Shown piece after piece: positions 44,379-51,454 of a stretch of 51,454 nucleotides of DNA; within the stretch, counting starts at the first letter, position 1; each line of letters opens with the position of its first letter. The stretch spans positions 1 to 51,454 of the forward strand of contig JAJYTY010000005.1 of assembly GCA_021792835.1 (NCBI GenBank), in the 5' to 3' direction. The position numbers and the translations under genes were made by a program. A model generated the notes under the pieces. The model searched no databases. It was given only the letters and a program-made list of their open reading frames with translations, and was not told the origin of the DNA. This stretch comes from Pseudomonadota bacterium (GTDB taxonomy: Bacteria; Pseudomonadota; Gammaproteobacteria; Burkholderiales; Burkholderiaceae_C).

Positions 44379-44606
44379 TGGAAACCGGCCTGCCGGGACG
44401 CGCTTTCCATTGAACTCAGCAAATGCAATGCCAGCCTCCGCCGGTCACGCCAAGTGCCTGATTGCATTCAGATCTGACGCGGCCTTTCCAGCGCTGCCTG
44501 GAAAAACTGCAAAACAAGTTTCCATAAATACGACTGCAATGGAAACCAAGCATGCACTGAAATGACGATAGTCGCCAGAAGGACAGGAGCGGATAGCTGG
44601 TTTCCA
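44379..44606. repeat. Cluster of seven TTTCCA/TGGAAA boxes in the divergent hup region
   Basis: The hexamer or its complement occurs at 44379-44384, 44404-44409, 44485-44490, 44499-44504, 44519-44524, 44540-44545 and 44601-44606. Pairs form perfect inverted repeats: TTTCCAG-N6-CTGGAAA (44485-44504) and GTTTCCAT-N13-ATGGAAAC (44518-44546). TGGAAACCA (44540-44548) also mirrors TGGTTTCCA (44598-44606). About 0.1 copies would be expected by chance. Five copies lie between the two sigma54 promoters, where an activator such as HupR would bind. Confidence 0.65.
44418..44433 (-). promoter_or_regulatory. Sigma54 promoter of the hupD-to-hypX operon
   Basis: On the minus strand the sequence TGGCAT-N5-TTGCT matches the -24/-12 consensus (TGGCAC-N5-TTGCW) with one mismatch and correct spacing. 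GG lies at 44432-44431 and GC at 44420-44419. Transcription would start near 44407, 69 bp before the hupD ATG. Confidence 0.7.
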
Positions 44607-44672
44607 CCGCCACATCGACGCCGGCTATGCGGCGACCTGGGGTAAACCATGAAATTTAGGGTGTTGCACAGC

Positions 44673-44685
44673 TAATTCTTTGATT
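44673..44685 (-). promoter_or_regulatory. Consensus IHF binding site
   Basis: AATCAAAGAATTA on the minus strand matches the IHF consensus WATCAA-N4-TTR at every defined position. It lies 19 bp upstream of the rightward sigma54 -24 element and between that promoter and the TTTCCA cluster, the normal place for an IHF bend that loops an NtrC-type activator onto sigma54 polymerase. Confidence 0.65.
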
Positions 44686-44703
44686 TATCTAGGGGTAATG
44701 CAC

Positions 44704-44719
44704 TGGCACACGACTTGCA
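44704..44719 (+). promoter_or_regulatory. Sigma54 promoter of hupSLC
   Basis: TGGCAC-ACGAC-TTGCA is a perfect match to the sigma54 consensus, with GG at 44705-44706 and GC at 44717-44718. Transcription would start near 44730, giving a leader of about 48 nt before hupS, whose strong ribosome binding site (GAGGAGG) follows. With HupR encoded on the opposite arm, this is the expected H2-controlled promoter. Confidence 0.88.
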
Positions 44720-44777
44720 GTTGACTGATTGCATAAAGGGCTTCCGGTGAAGCCACAAAGTCATGAGGAGGCGGACC

Positions 44778-45878
44778 ATGCCGGTCACTGAAACGTTCTA
44801 TGAAGTCATGCGGCGCCAAGGTATTTCACGGCGCAGTTTTCTCAAGTACTGCAGCCTGACTGCGGCAGCGCTGGGCCTGGGCCCGCAATACGCGAGTGAA
44901 ATCGCCTACGCGATGGAGAACAAACCCCGCTTGCCAGTTCTCTGGCTCCACGGGCTGGAATGCACCTGTTGCTCGGAGTCGTTCATCCGCTCGGGGCACC
45001 CGTTGGCCAAGGATGTGATTCTGTCCATGATTTCGCTGGACTACGACGACACCTTGATGGCAGCCGCCGGCCACCAGGCCGAGGCCATCGTCGAGGAGGT
45101 TGTAACTAAATACAAGGGCAACTACATCCTCGCGGTGGAAGGCAACCCGCCGCTGAATGAGGACGGCATGTACTGCATCATCGCCGGTCAGCCCTTCGTG
45201 GAGAAACTGCGCTACGCGGCGAGCAACGCCAAGGCCATCATCTCCTGGGGTTCCTGCGCCTCCTGGGGCTGTGTGCAGGCGGCCAAGCCCAACCCCACCC
45301 GTGCCACGCCGGTGCACAAGGTCATCACCGACAAGCCGCTCATCAAGGTGCCGGGTTGCCCGCCCATCGCCGAGGTGATGACGGCGGTCATCACCTACAT
45401 GCTTACCTTCGACCGTATGCCCGAACTGGATCGCCAGGGCAGGCCGAAGATGTTCTACAGCCAGCGCATACACGACAAGTGCTATCGCCGGCCGCACTTC
45501 GACGCGGGCCAGTTCGTCGAGACTTTTGACGACGAGAACGCGCGCAAGGGCTACTGTCTTTACAAGGTTGGCTGCAAGGGCCCGACCACCTATAACGCCT
45601 GCTCCACCACACGCTGGAACGATGGCGTGTCGTTCCCCATTCAGTCGGGGCACGGCTGCATCGGTTGCTCGGAAGACGGCTTCTGGGACAAGGGCTCCTG
45701 GTACGCCCACCTCACCGACATCAAGCCCTTCGGCGTCGAAGCCAATGCCGATGAAATCGGAGCGGCTGTCGCCGGTGTGGTGGGCGGAGCCGTGGCGGTG
45801 CACGCCGTAGCCAGCGCAGTGAAACGTCTGCGCAGCGGCAAGCAGAGCGAGACGCAACACAAGGGAGACAACGAATGA
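44778..45878 (+). CDS. hupS: Uptake [NiFe]-hydrogenase small subunit
   Basis: A 366-residue precursor. The twin-arginine signal RRSFLKYC (with [10 protein letters not shown] after it) directs export of the folded heterodimer. Fe-S cysteines include the six-cysteine proximal site of oxygen-tolerant enzymes: [14 protein letters not shown] and VPGCPP. Medial and distal ligands follow ([32 protein letters not shown]). The C-terminal hydrophobic helix ([21 protein letters not shown]) anchors it to the membrane and to HupC. Sequence matches Cupriavidus HoxK closely. ATG 44778 has GAGGAGG upstream; the in-frame ATG at 44763 is rejected. Confidence 0.97.
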   Translation: MPVTETFYEVMRRQGISRRSFLKYCSLTAAALGLGPQYASEIAYAMENKPRLPVLWLHGLECTCCSESFIRSGHPLAKDVILSMISLDYDDTLMAAAGHQAEAIVEEVVTKYKGNYILAVEGNPPLNEDGMYCIIAGQPFVEKLRYAASNAKAIISWGSCASWGCVQAAKPNPTRATPVHKVITDKPLIKVPGCPPIAEVMTAVITYMLTFDRMPELDRQGRPKMFYSQRIHDKCYRRPHFDAGQFVETFDDENARKGYCLYKVGCKGPTTYNACSTTRWNDGVSFPIQSGHGCIGCSEDGFWDKGSWYAHLTDIKPFGVEANADEIGAAVAGVVGGAVAVHAVASAVKRLRSGKQSETQHKGDNE

Positions 45879-47692
45879 GCACGGTGACCACCCCCAACGG
45901 CTACACGCTGGACACCTCGGGACGGCGCGTGGTGGTCGATCCGGTGACCCGGATCGAGGGCCACATGCGCTGCGAGGTCAACGTCGACCAGGACAACGTG
46001 ATTCGCAACGCGGTGTCCACCGGCACCATGTGGCGGGGCCTGGAAGTGATCGTCAAGGGTCGTGACCCGCGCGACGTCTGGGCCTTCGTGGAGCGCATTT
46101 GCGGCGTCTGTACCGGCTGCCACGCGCTGGCATCGGTGCGTGCGGTCGAAGACGCGCTAAATATCAAGATTCCAAAGAACGCCTATCTCATTCGCGAGAT
46201 GATGGCCAAGACCCTGCAGGTCCACGACCACGTGGTGCACTTCTATCACCTGCACGCGCTGGACTGGGTGAACCCTTTGAACGCCCTCAAAGCTGACCCG
46301 AAGGCAACGTCGGTGCTGCAGCAGACGGTGTCGCCGAACCATCCGCAATCCAGCCCCGGCTACTTCCGAGACATTCAGTCGCGCATCAAGAAGTTCGTGG
46401 ACTCGGGCCAGCTTGGGCCGTTCAAGAATGGCTACTGGAGCAACCCGGCCTACAAGCTGTCGCCCGAGGCCGATCTGATGGGTGTCACACATTACCTCGA
46501 AGCGCTGGACATGCAGCGTGAGTTTGTGAAGGTGCACACCATCTTTGGCGGCAAAAACCCACACCCCAACTACCTAGTGGGCGGCGTGCCCTGCGCCATC
46601 AATATGGACGGCGACCTCGCCGCCGGCGCTCCATTGAATATGGAGCGCCTTGAGTTCGTGCGCAGCCGCATCCACGAGATGGTGGACTTCTGCAAGAACG
46701 TCTACGTGCCCGACGTGATTGCCATCGCCAGCTTCTACAAGGACTGGCTGTACGGCGGTGGACTGGGAGCCAAGAGCGTGATGGACTACGGAGACTATGC
46801 CAAGGTGCCATACGACAAGTCAACCGACCAGATGCCGGGCGGTGTCATTCTCAACGGCAACTGGGATGAGGTGTTCGAGGTCGATCCGCGCGATCCGACC
46901 CAGGTCCAGGAGTTCGTGACCCACTCCTGGTACACCTACCCGGGGCAGGAGAACAAGGGGCTCCATCCATGGGACGGCGTGACCGAGCCGAAGTTCGAGC
47001 TCGGCCCCAACACCAAAGGCACCAAGACCAATATTCAGGAGATCGACGAGTCGGCCAAGTACTCATGGATTAAGGCGCCACGCTGGAAAGGTCATGCGGT
47101 GGAGGTTGGGCCGCTGTCTCGCTATACGCTGGCGTACGCCAAGAAGTTCCCGCATCAACGCGAACAGGTGGACCGCAGTGTGGCGTTCTTCAACCAACTT
47201 GCCGGCACGAATTTGGACGCAAAGTCCGCCTTGCAGACCACGATCGGCCGCACTTTGGCGCGCGCCCTGGAAGCGGAGTATTGCGCCGACATGATGGTGG
47301 ACGACTGGAACGACCTGATCGCCAACATCAAGGCGGGCGACACGGCGACCGCCAACATGGAGAAGTGGGACCCGAGCACCTGGCCCAGGGAGGCCAAAGG
47401 TGTTGCGACCGTCGTCGCCCCGCGTGGCGCGCTGGGCCACTGGGTGCGCATCAAAGACGGTCGCATCGAGAACTACCAGGCGGTGGTGCCCACCACCTGG
47501 AACGGATCGCCGCGCGATCCGGCGGGGAACATTGGCGCTTTCGAGGCTAGCCTGATGAATACCAAGATGGAGCGTCCGGACGAGCCGGTCGAGATCTTGC
47601 GCACCCTGCACAGCTTCGACCCCTGCCTGGCCTGCTCCACTCACGTGATGAGCGAGGACGGCAGTGAACTCACCCGGGTGAAGGTGCGCTGA
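45875..47692 (+). CDS. hupL: Uptake [NiFe]-hydrogenase large subunit
   Basis: A 605-residue catalytic subunit that oxidises H2 at a nickel-iron site. L1 is [14 protein letters not shown] and L2 is DPCLACSTH, followed by a 15-residue extension ([15 protein letters not shown]) that HupD removes after nickel insertion. [11 protein letters not shown] near the start is typical. Its start overlaps the hupS stop as ATGA. Contrast HupV, which ends at the L2 histidine and has no such extension. Confidence 0.97.
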   Translation: MSTVTTPNGYTLDTSGRRVVVDPVTRIEGHMRCEVNVDQDNVIRNAVSTGTMWRGLEVIVKGRDPRDVWAFVERICGVCTGCHALASVRAVEDALNIKIPKNAYLIREMMAKTLQVHDHVVHFYHLHALDWVNPLNALKADPKATSVLQQTVSPNHPQSSPGYFRDIQSRIKKFVDSGQLGPFKNGYWSNPAYKLSPEADLMGVTHYLEALDMQREFVKVHTIFGGKNPHPNYLVGGVPCAINMDGDLAAGAPLNMERLEFVRSRIHEMVDFCKNVYVPDVIAIASFYKDWLYGGGLGAKSVMDYGDYAKVPYDKSTDQMPGGVILNGNWDEVFEVDPRDPTQVQEFVTHSWYTYPGQENKGLHPWDGVTEPKFELGPNTKGTKTNIQEIDESAKYSWIKAPRWKGHAVEVGPLSRYTLAYAKKFPHQREQVDRSVAFFNQLAGTNLDAKSALQTTIGRTLARALEAEYCADMMVDDWNDLIANIKAGDTATANMEKWDPSTWPREAKGVATVVAPRGALGHWVRIKDGRIENYQAVVPTTWNGSPRDPAGNIGAFEASLMNTKMERPDEPVEILRTLHSFDPCLACSTHVMSEDGSELTRVKVR

Positions 47693-47696
47693 CGCA

Positions 47697-47726
47697 GCGG
47701 GGCCTGCGCCTTTGGCCGGGCCCCGC
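47697..47726 (+). terminator. GC-rich hairpin between hupL and hupC
   Basis: GCGGGGCC (47697-47704) and GGCCCCGC (47719-47726) form a perfect 8-bp stem with a 14-nt loop that has further pairing (GGCC within it). There is no T-run, so it is more likely an attenuator or mRNA-stabilising hairpin than a full terminator. It begins 4 bp beyond the hupL stop, and hupC follows 25 bp after it with its own ribosome binding site (AGGAGA). Confidence 0.5.
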
Positions 47727-47751
47727 GCCATTGACGAATCAGGAGACAAGC

Positions 47752-48471
47752 ATGAGCGCGCAGTCCACGCATCAAACCCATGTCGAGCCGGCGGTGTATG
47801 TCTATGAGGCACCGATCCGGCTATGGCACTGGATCCAGTTCTTCGCCATCGCGACGTTGTGCGTGACAGGGTTTTTTATCGGCCATCCGTTGCCCAGTCA
47901 GCCGGGCCAGCCCTACGACCACTTCCTGATGGGCTACATCCGGTTCACCCATTTCACGGCAGCGTACATCTTCATCATTGGCTTTTTGTTTCGCATTTAC
48001 TGGGCCTTCGCGGGCAATTTGCATGCCCGCGAGATCTTCCTGCCGCCCATCTTCAGGGGCGAGTACTGGCGCGGTGTTTGGCATGAGATTAAGTGGTACC
48101 TGTTTCTCGCCCGCGAGCCGAACAAGTATTCGGGGCACAACCCGCTCGCCATCCTGGCGATGCACGTCATGTTTGTGTGGGGATCGATCTTCATCATCCT
48201 CACCGGGCTCGCCCTATTCGGTGAGGGAACGCAGGAAGGTTCATGGCAATATGACTGGTTTTCCTCATGGATCACCCCGATCTTCGGACAGCCCCAGGCT
48301 GTGCGCACCGCGCACCATTTAGCGATGTGGTACCTGATCACATTCATCCTCGTGCACATCTACGTGGCTATTCGTGAGGACATCATGTCGCGCCAGTCCA
48401 TCGTCAGTTCGATGATCAGCGGCTGGCGGACCTTCAAGGACACACGCCGTGTCAAGGGTGACGAGTTCTGA
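47752..48471 (+). CDS. hupC: Hydrogenase cytochrome b subunit HupC/HoxZ
   Basis: A 239-residue di-haem b-type cytochrome with four predicted membrane helices. Histidine ligand segments are APIRLWHWIQF, GYIRFTHFTAAY, LAILAMHVMF and ALMWYL-like HHLAMWYLITFILVHIYVAIRED. It accepts electrons from the HupS distal cluster and passes them to the quinone pool. ATG 47752 has AGGAGA 6 bp upstream. It follows hupL after a stable hairpin. Confidence 0.95.
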   Translation: MSAQSTHQTHVEPAVYVYEAPIRLWHWIQFFAIATLCVTGFFIGHPLPSQPGQPYDHFLMGYIRFTHFTAAYIFIIGFLFRIYWAFAGNLHAREIFLPPIFRGEYWRGVWHEIKWYLFLAREPNKYSGHNPLAILAMHVMFVWGSIFIILTGLALFGEGTQEGSWQYDWFSSWITPIFGQPQAVRTAHHLAMWYLITFILVHIYVAIREDIMSRQSIVSSMISGWRTFKDTRRVKGDEF

Positions 48472-48540
48472 GTAACTCTCCGCAGGGCGGAGTTCATGTT
48501 GACCCGTCCTGTCACACGACCGACATTCAGGGATTGATGC

Positions 48541-49722
48541 ATGAACTACGACGCAACAGCCGTGCTGACGCCCCGCCCACATGCGCGCGGGCTGGGTGCC
48601 TTGAGGTTTGATCGAGATGAATGGGTGCAGCTCGCCGGCTACTACGGCTTCATCGCCGTGCTGCACCTGGCCGGATGGGGGCTCTACCTTTATTACGCCG
48701 AGCGCTATCCGGCGATGATCGGTCTGGGGCTGACGGCCTACCTCTTCGGGCTGCGCCACGCCTTCGACGCCGACCATATCGCCGCTGTCGACGACACGGT
48801 GCGGCTGCTCGTGCAGGAGGGCCGCAAGCCCCTGGGCGTCGGCTTTTTCTTTTCTCTGGGCCATTCCACGGTGGTCTTCCTGCTGACGGTGTTCACCGCA
48901 TCTATGGTGAGCGCCATGAAGATTCAAATGCCGGAGATGCAGCACATTGGCGGCGTCCTGGGTACGGGCGTGTCCGGCATCTTCCTGGTGATTATCGGGA
49001 CGCTCAACCTGTTGATCCTGCTCGACCTGCTCAAGGTATGGAACGGAGCGCGACGCGGGGCGCACGACCATCATCACGTGAATACCTTGCTGGCCAAGCG
49101 CGGCTTGTTCTACCGGCTGTTCGGCGGACGGTTGCAGCGGGTCATCAAGCAAAGCTGGGAGATGTATCCAGTGGGGTTCTTGTTTGGCTTGGGGTTCGAT
49201 ACGGCGTCCGAGATCGGCCTGCTGGCCATGACCGCAGGCGCTGCCACGGGCAACCTACCGGTTCCGGCCGTGCTGTCGCTACCTATTCTGTTCACCGCGG
49301 GGATGTCCGCGATGGATACCACGGACGGTGTTCTGATGACCAAGGCCTACGGCTGGGCGCTGGCCAACCCGCTACGTCGAATTTTCTACAACATCAGCAC
49401 CACCTTGTTGTCGGTGCTGGTCGCCTTCGCGCTGGGTGGCATTGAGTTGCTGCAGGTGATCATCCCCGCCATCGGCTGGCAGGGTAGAGTGGCCGACGGC
49501 ATCGTGAACCTAGACTTCGGTGATCTGGGCTATCTGATCGTCGGCCTGTTTCTGGTCGCATGGCTGTCGTCGTTGACCGCGTGGGAACTGGGCCGCAAGC
49601 GGCGAGCGACCGAGGCGGTTGCCGAGCCGACGCTGCACCCGCACGAGCATGCCCACGACGAAGGGAACAGCCACAGGATCATCTCCGCGTTCGAAGGCCC
49701 GAAAAATCCGACAAGCGCCTAG
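48541..49722 (+). CDS. hoxN: High-affinity nickel transporter, NiCoT family
   Basis: A 393-residue permease with about eight membrane segments. The NiCoT signature RHAFDADHIAAVDD (HX4DH) is present in helix II, with FFFSLGHSTVVF in helix III, LGFDTASEIGLL and SAMDTTDGVLM later. It imports Ni2+ for the hydrogenase. The tail is His-rich (HPHEHAHDEGNSH), like the His-rich start of HypB. The gap from hupC is 69 bp on the same strand, so cotranscription from the hupS promoter is likely. Confidence 0.94.
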   Translation: MNYDATAVLTPRPHARGLGALRFDRDEWVQLAGYYGFIAVLHLAGWGLYLYYAERYPAMIGLGLTAYLFGLRHAFDADHIAAVDDTVRLLVQEGRKPLGVGFFFSLGHSTVVFLLTVFTASMVSAMKIQMPEMQHIGGVLGTGVSGIFLVIIGTLNLLILLDLLKVWNGARRGAHDHHHVNTLLAKRGLFYRLFGGRLQRVIKQSWEMYPVGFLFGLGFDTASEIGLLAMTAGAATGNLPVPAVLSLPILFTAGMSAMDTTDGVLMTKAYGWALANPLRRIFYNISTTLLSVLVAFALGGIELLQVIIPAIGWQGRVADGIVNLDFGDLGYLIVGLFLVAWLSSLTAWELGRKRRATEAVAEPTLHPHEHAHDEGNSHRIISAFEGPKNPTSA

Positions 49723-49740
49723 CCTGGGCGGCAGAAATCG

Positions 49741-49881
49741 GTGAAGCTGTCCGGAGTGCTGATGGCGGACAAGATTGGGTCCCTCGACTTCATCTTCCAA
49801 CGCGAAGAGCCAGATGGCAGCCCGAAGTACGTGATTGTCGAGGTAAAGGCCGACAACCAAATCGAGGATGCCGTCGTTCAG
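49741..49881 (+). pseudogene. Fragment of a PD-(D/E)xK-type nuclease-like gene
   Basis: A short open stretch reads LMADKIGSLDFIFQREEPDG and YVIVEVKADNQIEDAVVQ, a typical nuclease core (Asp in LDF, Glu-x-Lys in VEVKAD). The frame is open only from the hoxN stop, with no ribosome binding site, and is cut at 49881 by sequence resembling an IS end. Both termini are gone, so the fragment is dead. Confidence 0.5.
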
Positions 49882-49943
49882 TGTGCGCGCCGATCAATAT
49901 TGACCAGCGCGATTGCGGGATGCCGATTGAAAATTGACCAGGG
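49882..49943. mobile_element. IS21-like terminal repeats (one end only)
   Basis: Two related blocks, CGATCAATATTGACCAGCG (49891-49909) and CGATTGAAAATTGACCAGGG (49924-49943), repeat with a 33-bp period after a possible TGTGCGC terminus at 49882. Repeated ATTGACCAG motifs of this kind are seen at the ends of IS21-family elements. No istA or istB gene follows, so only an end is left. Confidence 0.5.
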
Positions 49944-50007
49944 TGTTCGACCTACCCTGCCCGTTTTTTGGGCATCGGCGCCAACACAGAAGGCATGCCT
50001 GTAAGTC

Positions 50008-50151
50008 ATGAAGCCATTCACCCGATCAATCATCGACCTGTTCGATGGCAAGCGTCGCTATCTGATTCCGCTTTATCAGCGCCAATATTCGTGGCGGGAG
50101 AACCCGCAGATCGCTCTGTGTTCGTCAAGTACGCCGCATGACACTGTTTGA
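50008..50151 (+). pseudogene. N-terminal fragment of a DUF262 (GmrSD-like) protein
   Basis: ATG 50008 opens a 47-codon frame, MKPFTRSIIDLFDGKRRYLI-PLYQRQYSWRENPQ, which is the N-terminal signature of DUF262/GmrS-type proteins (the P-x-YQRxYxW motif). Homology breaks after NPQ and a stop follows at 50149. Intact members are type IV restriction enzymes or related defence NTPases. This copy is truncated and non-functional. Confidence 0.65.
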
Positions 50152-50211
50152 GGGCCGGATCAATAATAAAAAATTGCAGCCGAACCAAACTGCCGATGTC
50201 GTCTTGATAGG

Positions 50212-51357
50212 TCAGGACATGGAAATCAGACGATCCTGCTTACGGAGCAACGACGCAAATTCATCCGCTGGCACAGGCCGGCTGCAGAAGTAGCCTTGGT
50301 AGGCGTCACAACCATGGGACCGCAGAAATTCCAACTGCTCTGCGGTTTCCACACCTTCGGCCACAACACGCAACCCCAACTCCCTTGCCAGCAAGAGCAC
50401 AGCCTTGGTGATCGCGATATCTTCAGCGTCATTCGGCAAATCTTTGATGAAGGCGCGATCAATTTTGAGAGCGGAGGCCGGCAGACGTTTAAGGTAGGCC
50501 AGTGACGAATAACCCGTACCGAAGTCGTCGATCGCCGTATCCACACCCATCACCCTCAATTGCGCGATCAATGCCGCAACACGTTCGGGCGCTTGCATCA
50601 GGACACTCTCGGTGATTTCGAGTTCCAGCATTCTGGGATCCAACGCGTGCGCGGCAAGGGCATCTTGGACGACACCGAGAACACCATCGTTTTGCAACTG
50701 CGCCACGGCACAGTTCACCGCAACGGGGACGATCGAGATGCCATCTTTCCGCCAATGCGCTTGCTGCGCGCACACCGTGTTGAGCAACCATGTGCCCACT
50801 GGAACGATCAGCCCGGTGTCCTCGAGAATTGGGATGAACTCGGCTGGCGCCACAAGCCCTTGTTCAGGATGTTTCCACCGCAGCAGTGCTTCGGCCCCGA
50901 CAATCCGCCCCGTGGCGACGTCGACCTTGGGTTGGTAATAAGGAACGAATTCCGTCGCATCCAGCGCCTTGCGCAGGCCCCCCTCCATCTCGAACATCTG
51001 ACGCTGGCGCGCATACAAACCCCGTTCATACAGTGCCCATTGTCCGGCCCCCTTTTTCTTGGCCTCGTGCATGGCGATGTCGGCGCGACTGAACAGTGCA
51101 CTGACATCGTCGCCGTCGGCGGGGTAGCGAGCGATGCCCATGCTGGCGCTGACGTGGATCTCTTTCGTCCCCAACAGCAGCGGGGCCTTGAGCGCTTGGC
51201 GCAACTGCTCCGCGCGCTCGGTGACGGCCTGCATATTGGGCATGTGCTCCGAGACCACCGCGAACTCGTCATCGCCGACATGCCCCAGCGTCTCGGCGCC
51301 ACGCAGGCTTGAACGCAACCGTGCCGCTGACCTGCCACGGTTCGTCGGACCACTCAT
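50212..51357 (-). CDS. GGDEF/EAL cyclic-di-GMP protein, 5' truncated
   Basis: The C-terminal half of a GGDEF domain (from about residue 10, with a variant GDDEF instead of GGDEF, then MGIARYPADGDDVSALFSRADIAMHEAKKKG) is joined to a full EAL phosphodiesterase domain (residues about 120-375: AEALLRW, ITESVLM, DDFGTGYSSLAYL, EGVETAEQ). The N-terminal half of GGDEF and any sensor region are missing. The nominal start (51357) overlaps the stop codon of an IS3 transposase, so the 5' end has been replaced by the IS. Phosphodiesterase activity may persist if the frame is expressed from the IS. Confidence 0.8.
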   Translation of the reverse strand: MSGPTNRGRSAARLRSSLRGAETLGHVGDDEFAVVSEHMPNMQAVTERAEQLRQALKAPLLLGTKEIHVSASMGIARYPADGDDVSALFSRADIAMHEAKKKGAGQWALYERGLYARQRQMFEMEGGLRKALDATEFVPYYQPKVDVATGRIVGAEALLRWKHPEQGLVAPAEFIPILEDTGLIVPVGTWLLNTVCAQQAHWRKDGISIVPVAVNCAVAQLQNDGVLGVVQDALAAHALDPRMLELEITESVLMQAPERVAALIAQLRVMGVDTAIDDFGTGYSSLAYLKRLPASALKIDRAFIKDLPNDAEDIAITKAVLLLARELGLRVVAEGVETAEQLEFLRSHGCDAYQGYFCSRPVPADEFASLLRKQDRLISMS

Positions 51358-51452
51358 TCCTGGACGACGGCCCCCTGTTTCTCAGTTGAACACCCTTGCT
51401 GCACGAACTCGTTGGGGGTCCGGTAGCCGAGACTGCTGTGCGGCCGAACCTC
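51354..51452 (-). mobile_element. IS3-family transposase, C-terminal end (runs off the window)
   Basis: Reading leftwards from the right edge, EVRPHSSLGYRTPNEFVQQG and the residues after it, ending at TGA 51354, match the C-terminal end of IS3-family OrfB transposases (the RPHSSLGYRTP motif of the rve domain). The rest lies beyond the window. The element disrupts the GGDEF/EAL gene. Confidence 0.85.
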
Positions 51453-51454
51453 GT

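Overview
The window looks like chromosome of a GC-rich betaproteobacterium, most likely Burkholderiales of the Rubrivivax/Leptothrix/Thiomonas type. This is inferred from the housekeeping gene set (lipBA, kdsD-kdsC-lptC, pyrE, a SWIB-domain protein), a duplicated GC-rich intergenic repeat, and a Cupriavidus/Rhodobacter-style uptake-hydrogenase locus. No rRNA, tRNA or CRISPR array was recognised.

Region 1 (1-7969) reads as one end of a Tn7/Tn5053-like transposon: the tail of a TniB-type ATPase, a complete TniQ, a 1345-residue protein joining an MqsA-type HTH, a PD-(D/E)xK-like nuclease segment and a STAND-type P-loop NTPase, and a protein resembling TnsE. A perfect 15-bp palindrome lies directly upstream of the HTH-nuclease-STAND gene, as expected for an autoregulated operator. 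The element appears to stop just after the lipA stop codon, beside an 11-bp motif repeated with a 20-bp period. The fused protein is the best candidate here for an undescribed system, probably anti-phage or plasmid defence.

Region 2 (7970-23489) is ordinary chromosome: lipoate synthesis (lipB-lipA), a membrane-tethered thiol-disulfide protein, a SWIB protein, a PLP aminotransferase divergent from a MocR regulator, an outer-membrane-type protein with one haem-c motif, trxC, an AhpD-like protein, kdsD-kdsC-lptC-SDR, ampG, pyrE and a metallo-beta-lactamase-fold hydrolase.

Region 3 (23490-27120) is a graveyard of mobile DNA: a frameshifted transposase fragment, an orphan AAA-type ATPase, a brnTA toxin-antitoxin locus whose toxin has lost its C-terminal part, a tyrosine-recombinase tail and the 3' remnant of a QueD-like gene.

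Region 4 (27125-49722) is a complete [NiFe] uptake-hydrogenase island. hupS-hupL-hupC and a nickel permease run rightwards. hupDFGHIJK, hypAB, hupR-hupT-hupU-hupV and hypFCDEX run leftwards as one tightly packed 17-kb unit. The 439-bp divergent region between them has a near-perfect sigma54 promoter facing each way, a consensus IHF site, and seven copies of TTTCCA/TGGAAA in 228 bp. The likely circuit is that HupUV senses H2 and signals through the HupT kinase to HupR, an NtrC-type activator of both sigma54 promoters. The Hyp proteins, HypX and the Hup chaperones then build an enzyme whose small subunit carries the extra cysteines of oxygen-tolerant hydrogenases.

Region 5 (49723-51454) is a second scar: a nuclease fragment cut by an IS21-like end, a DUF262 fragment, and a GGDEF/EAL gene whose 5' end is removed by an IS3-family element running off the window.
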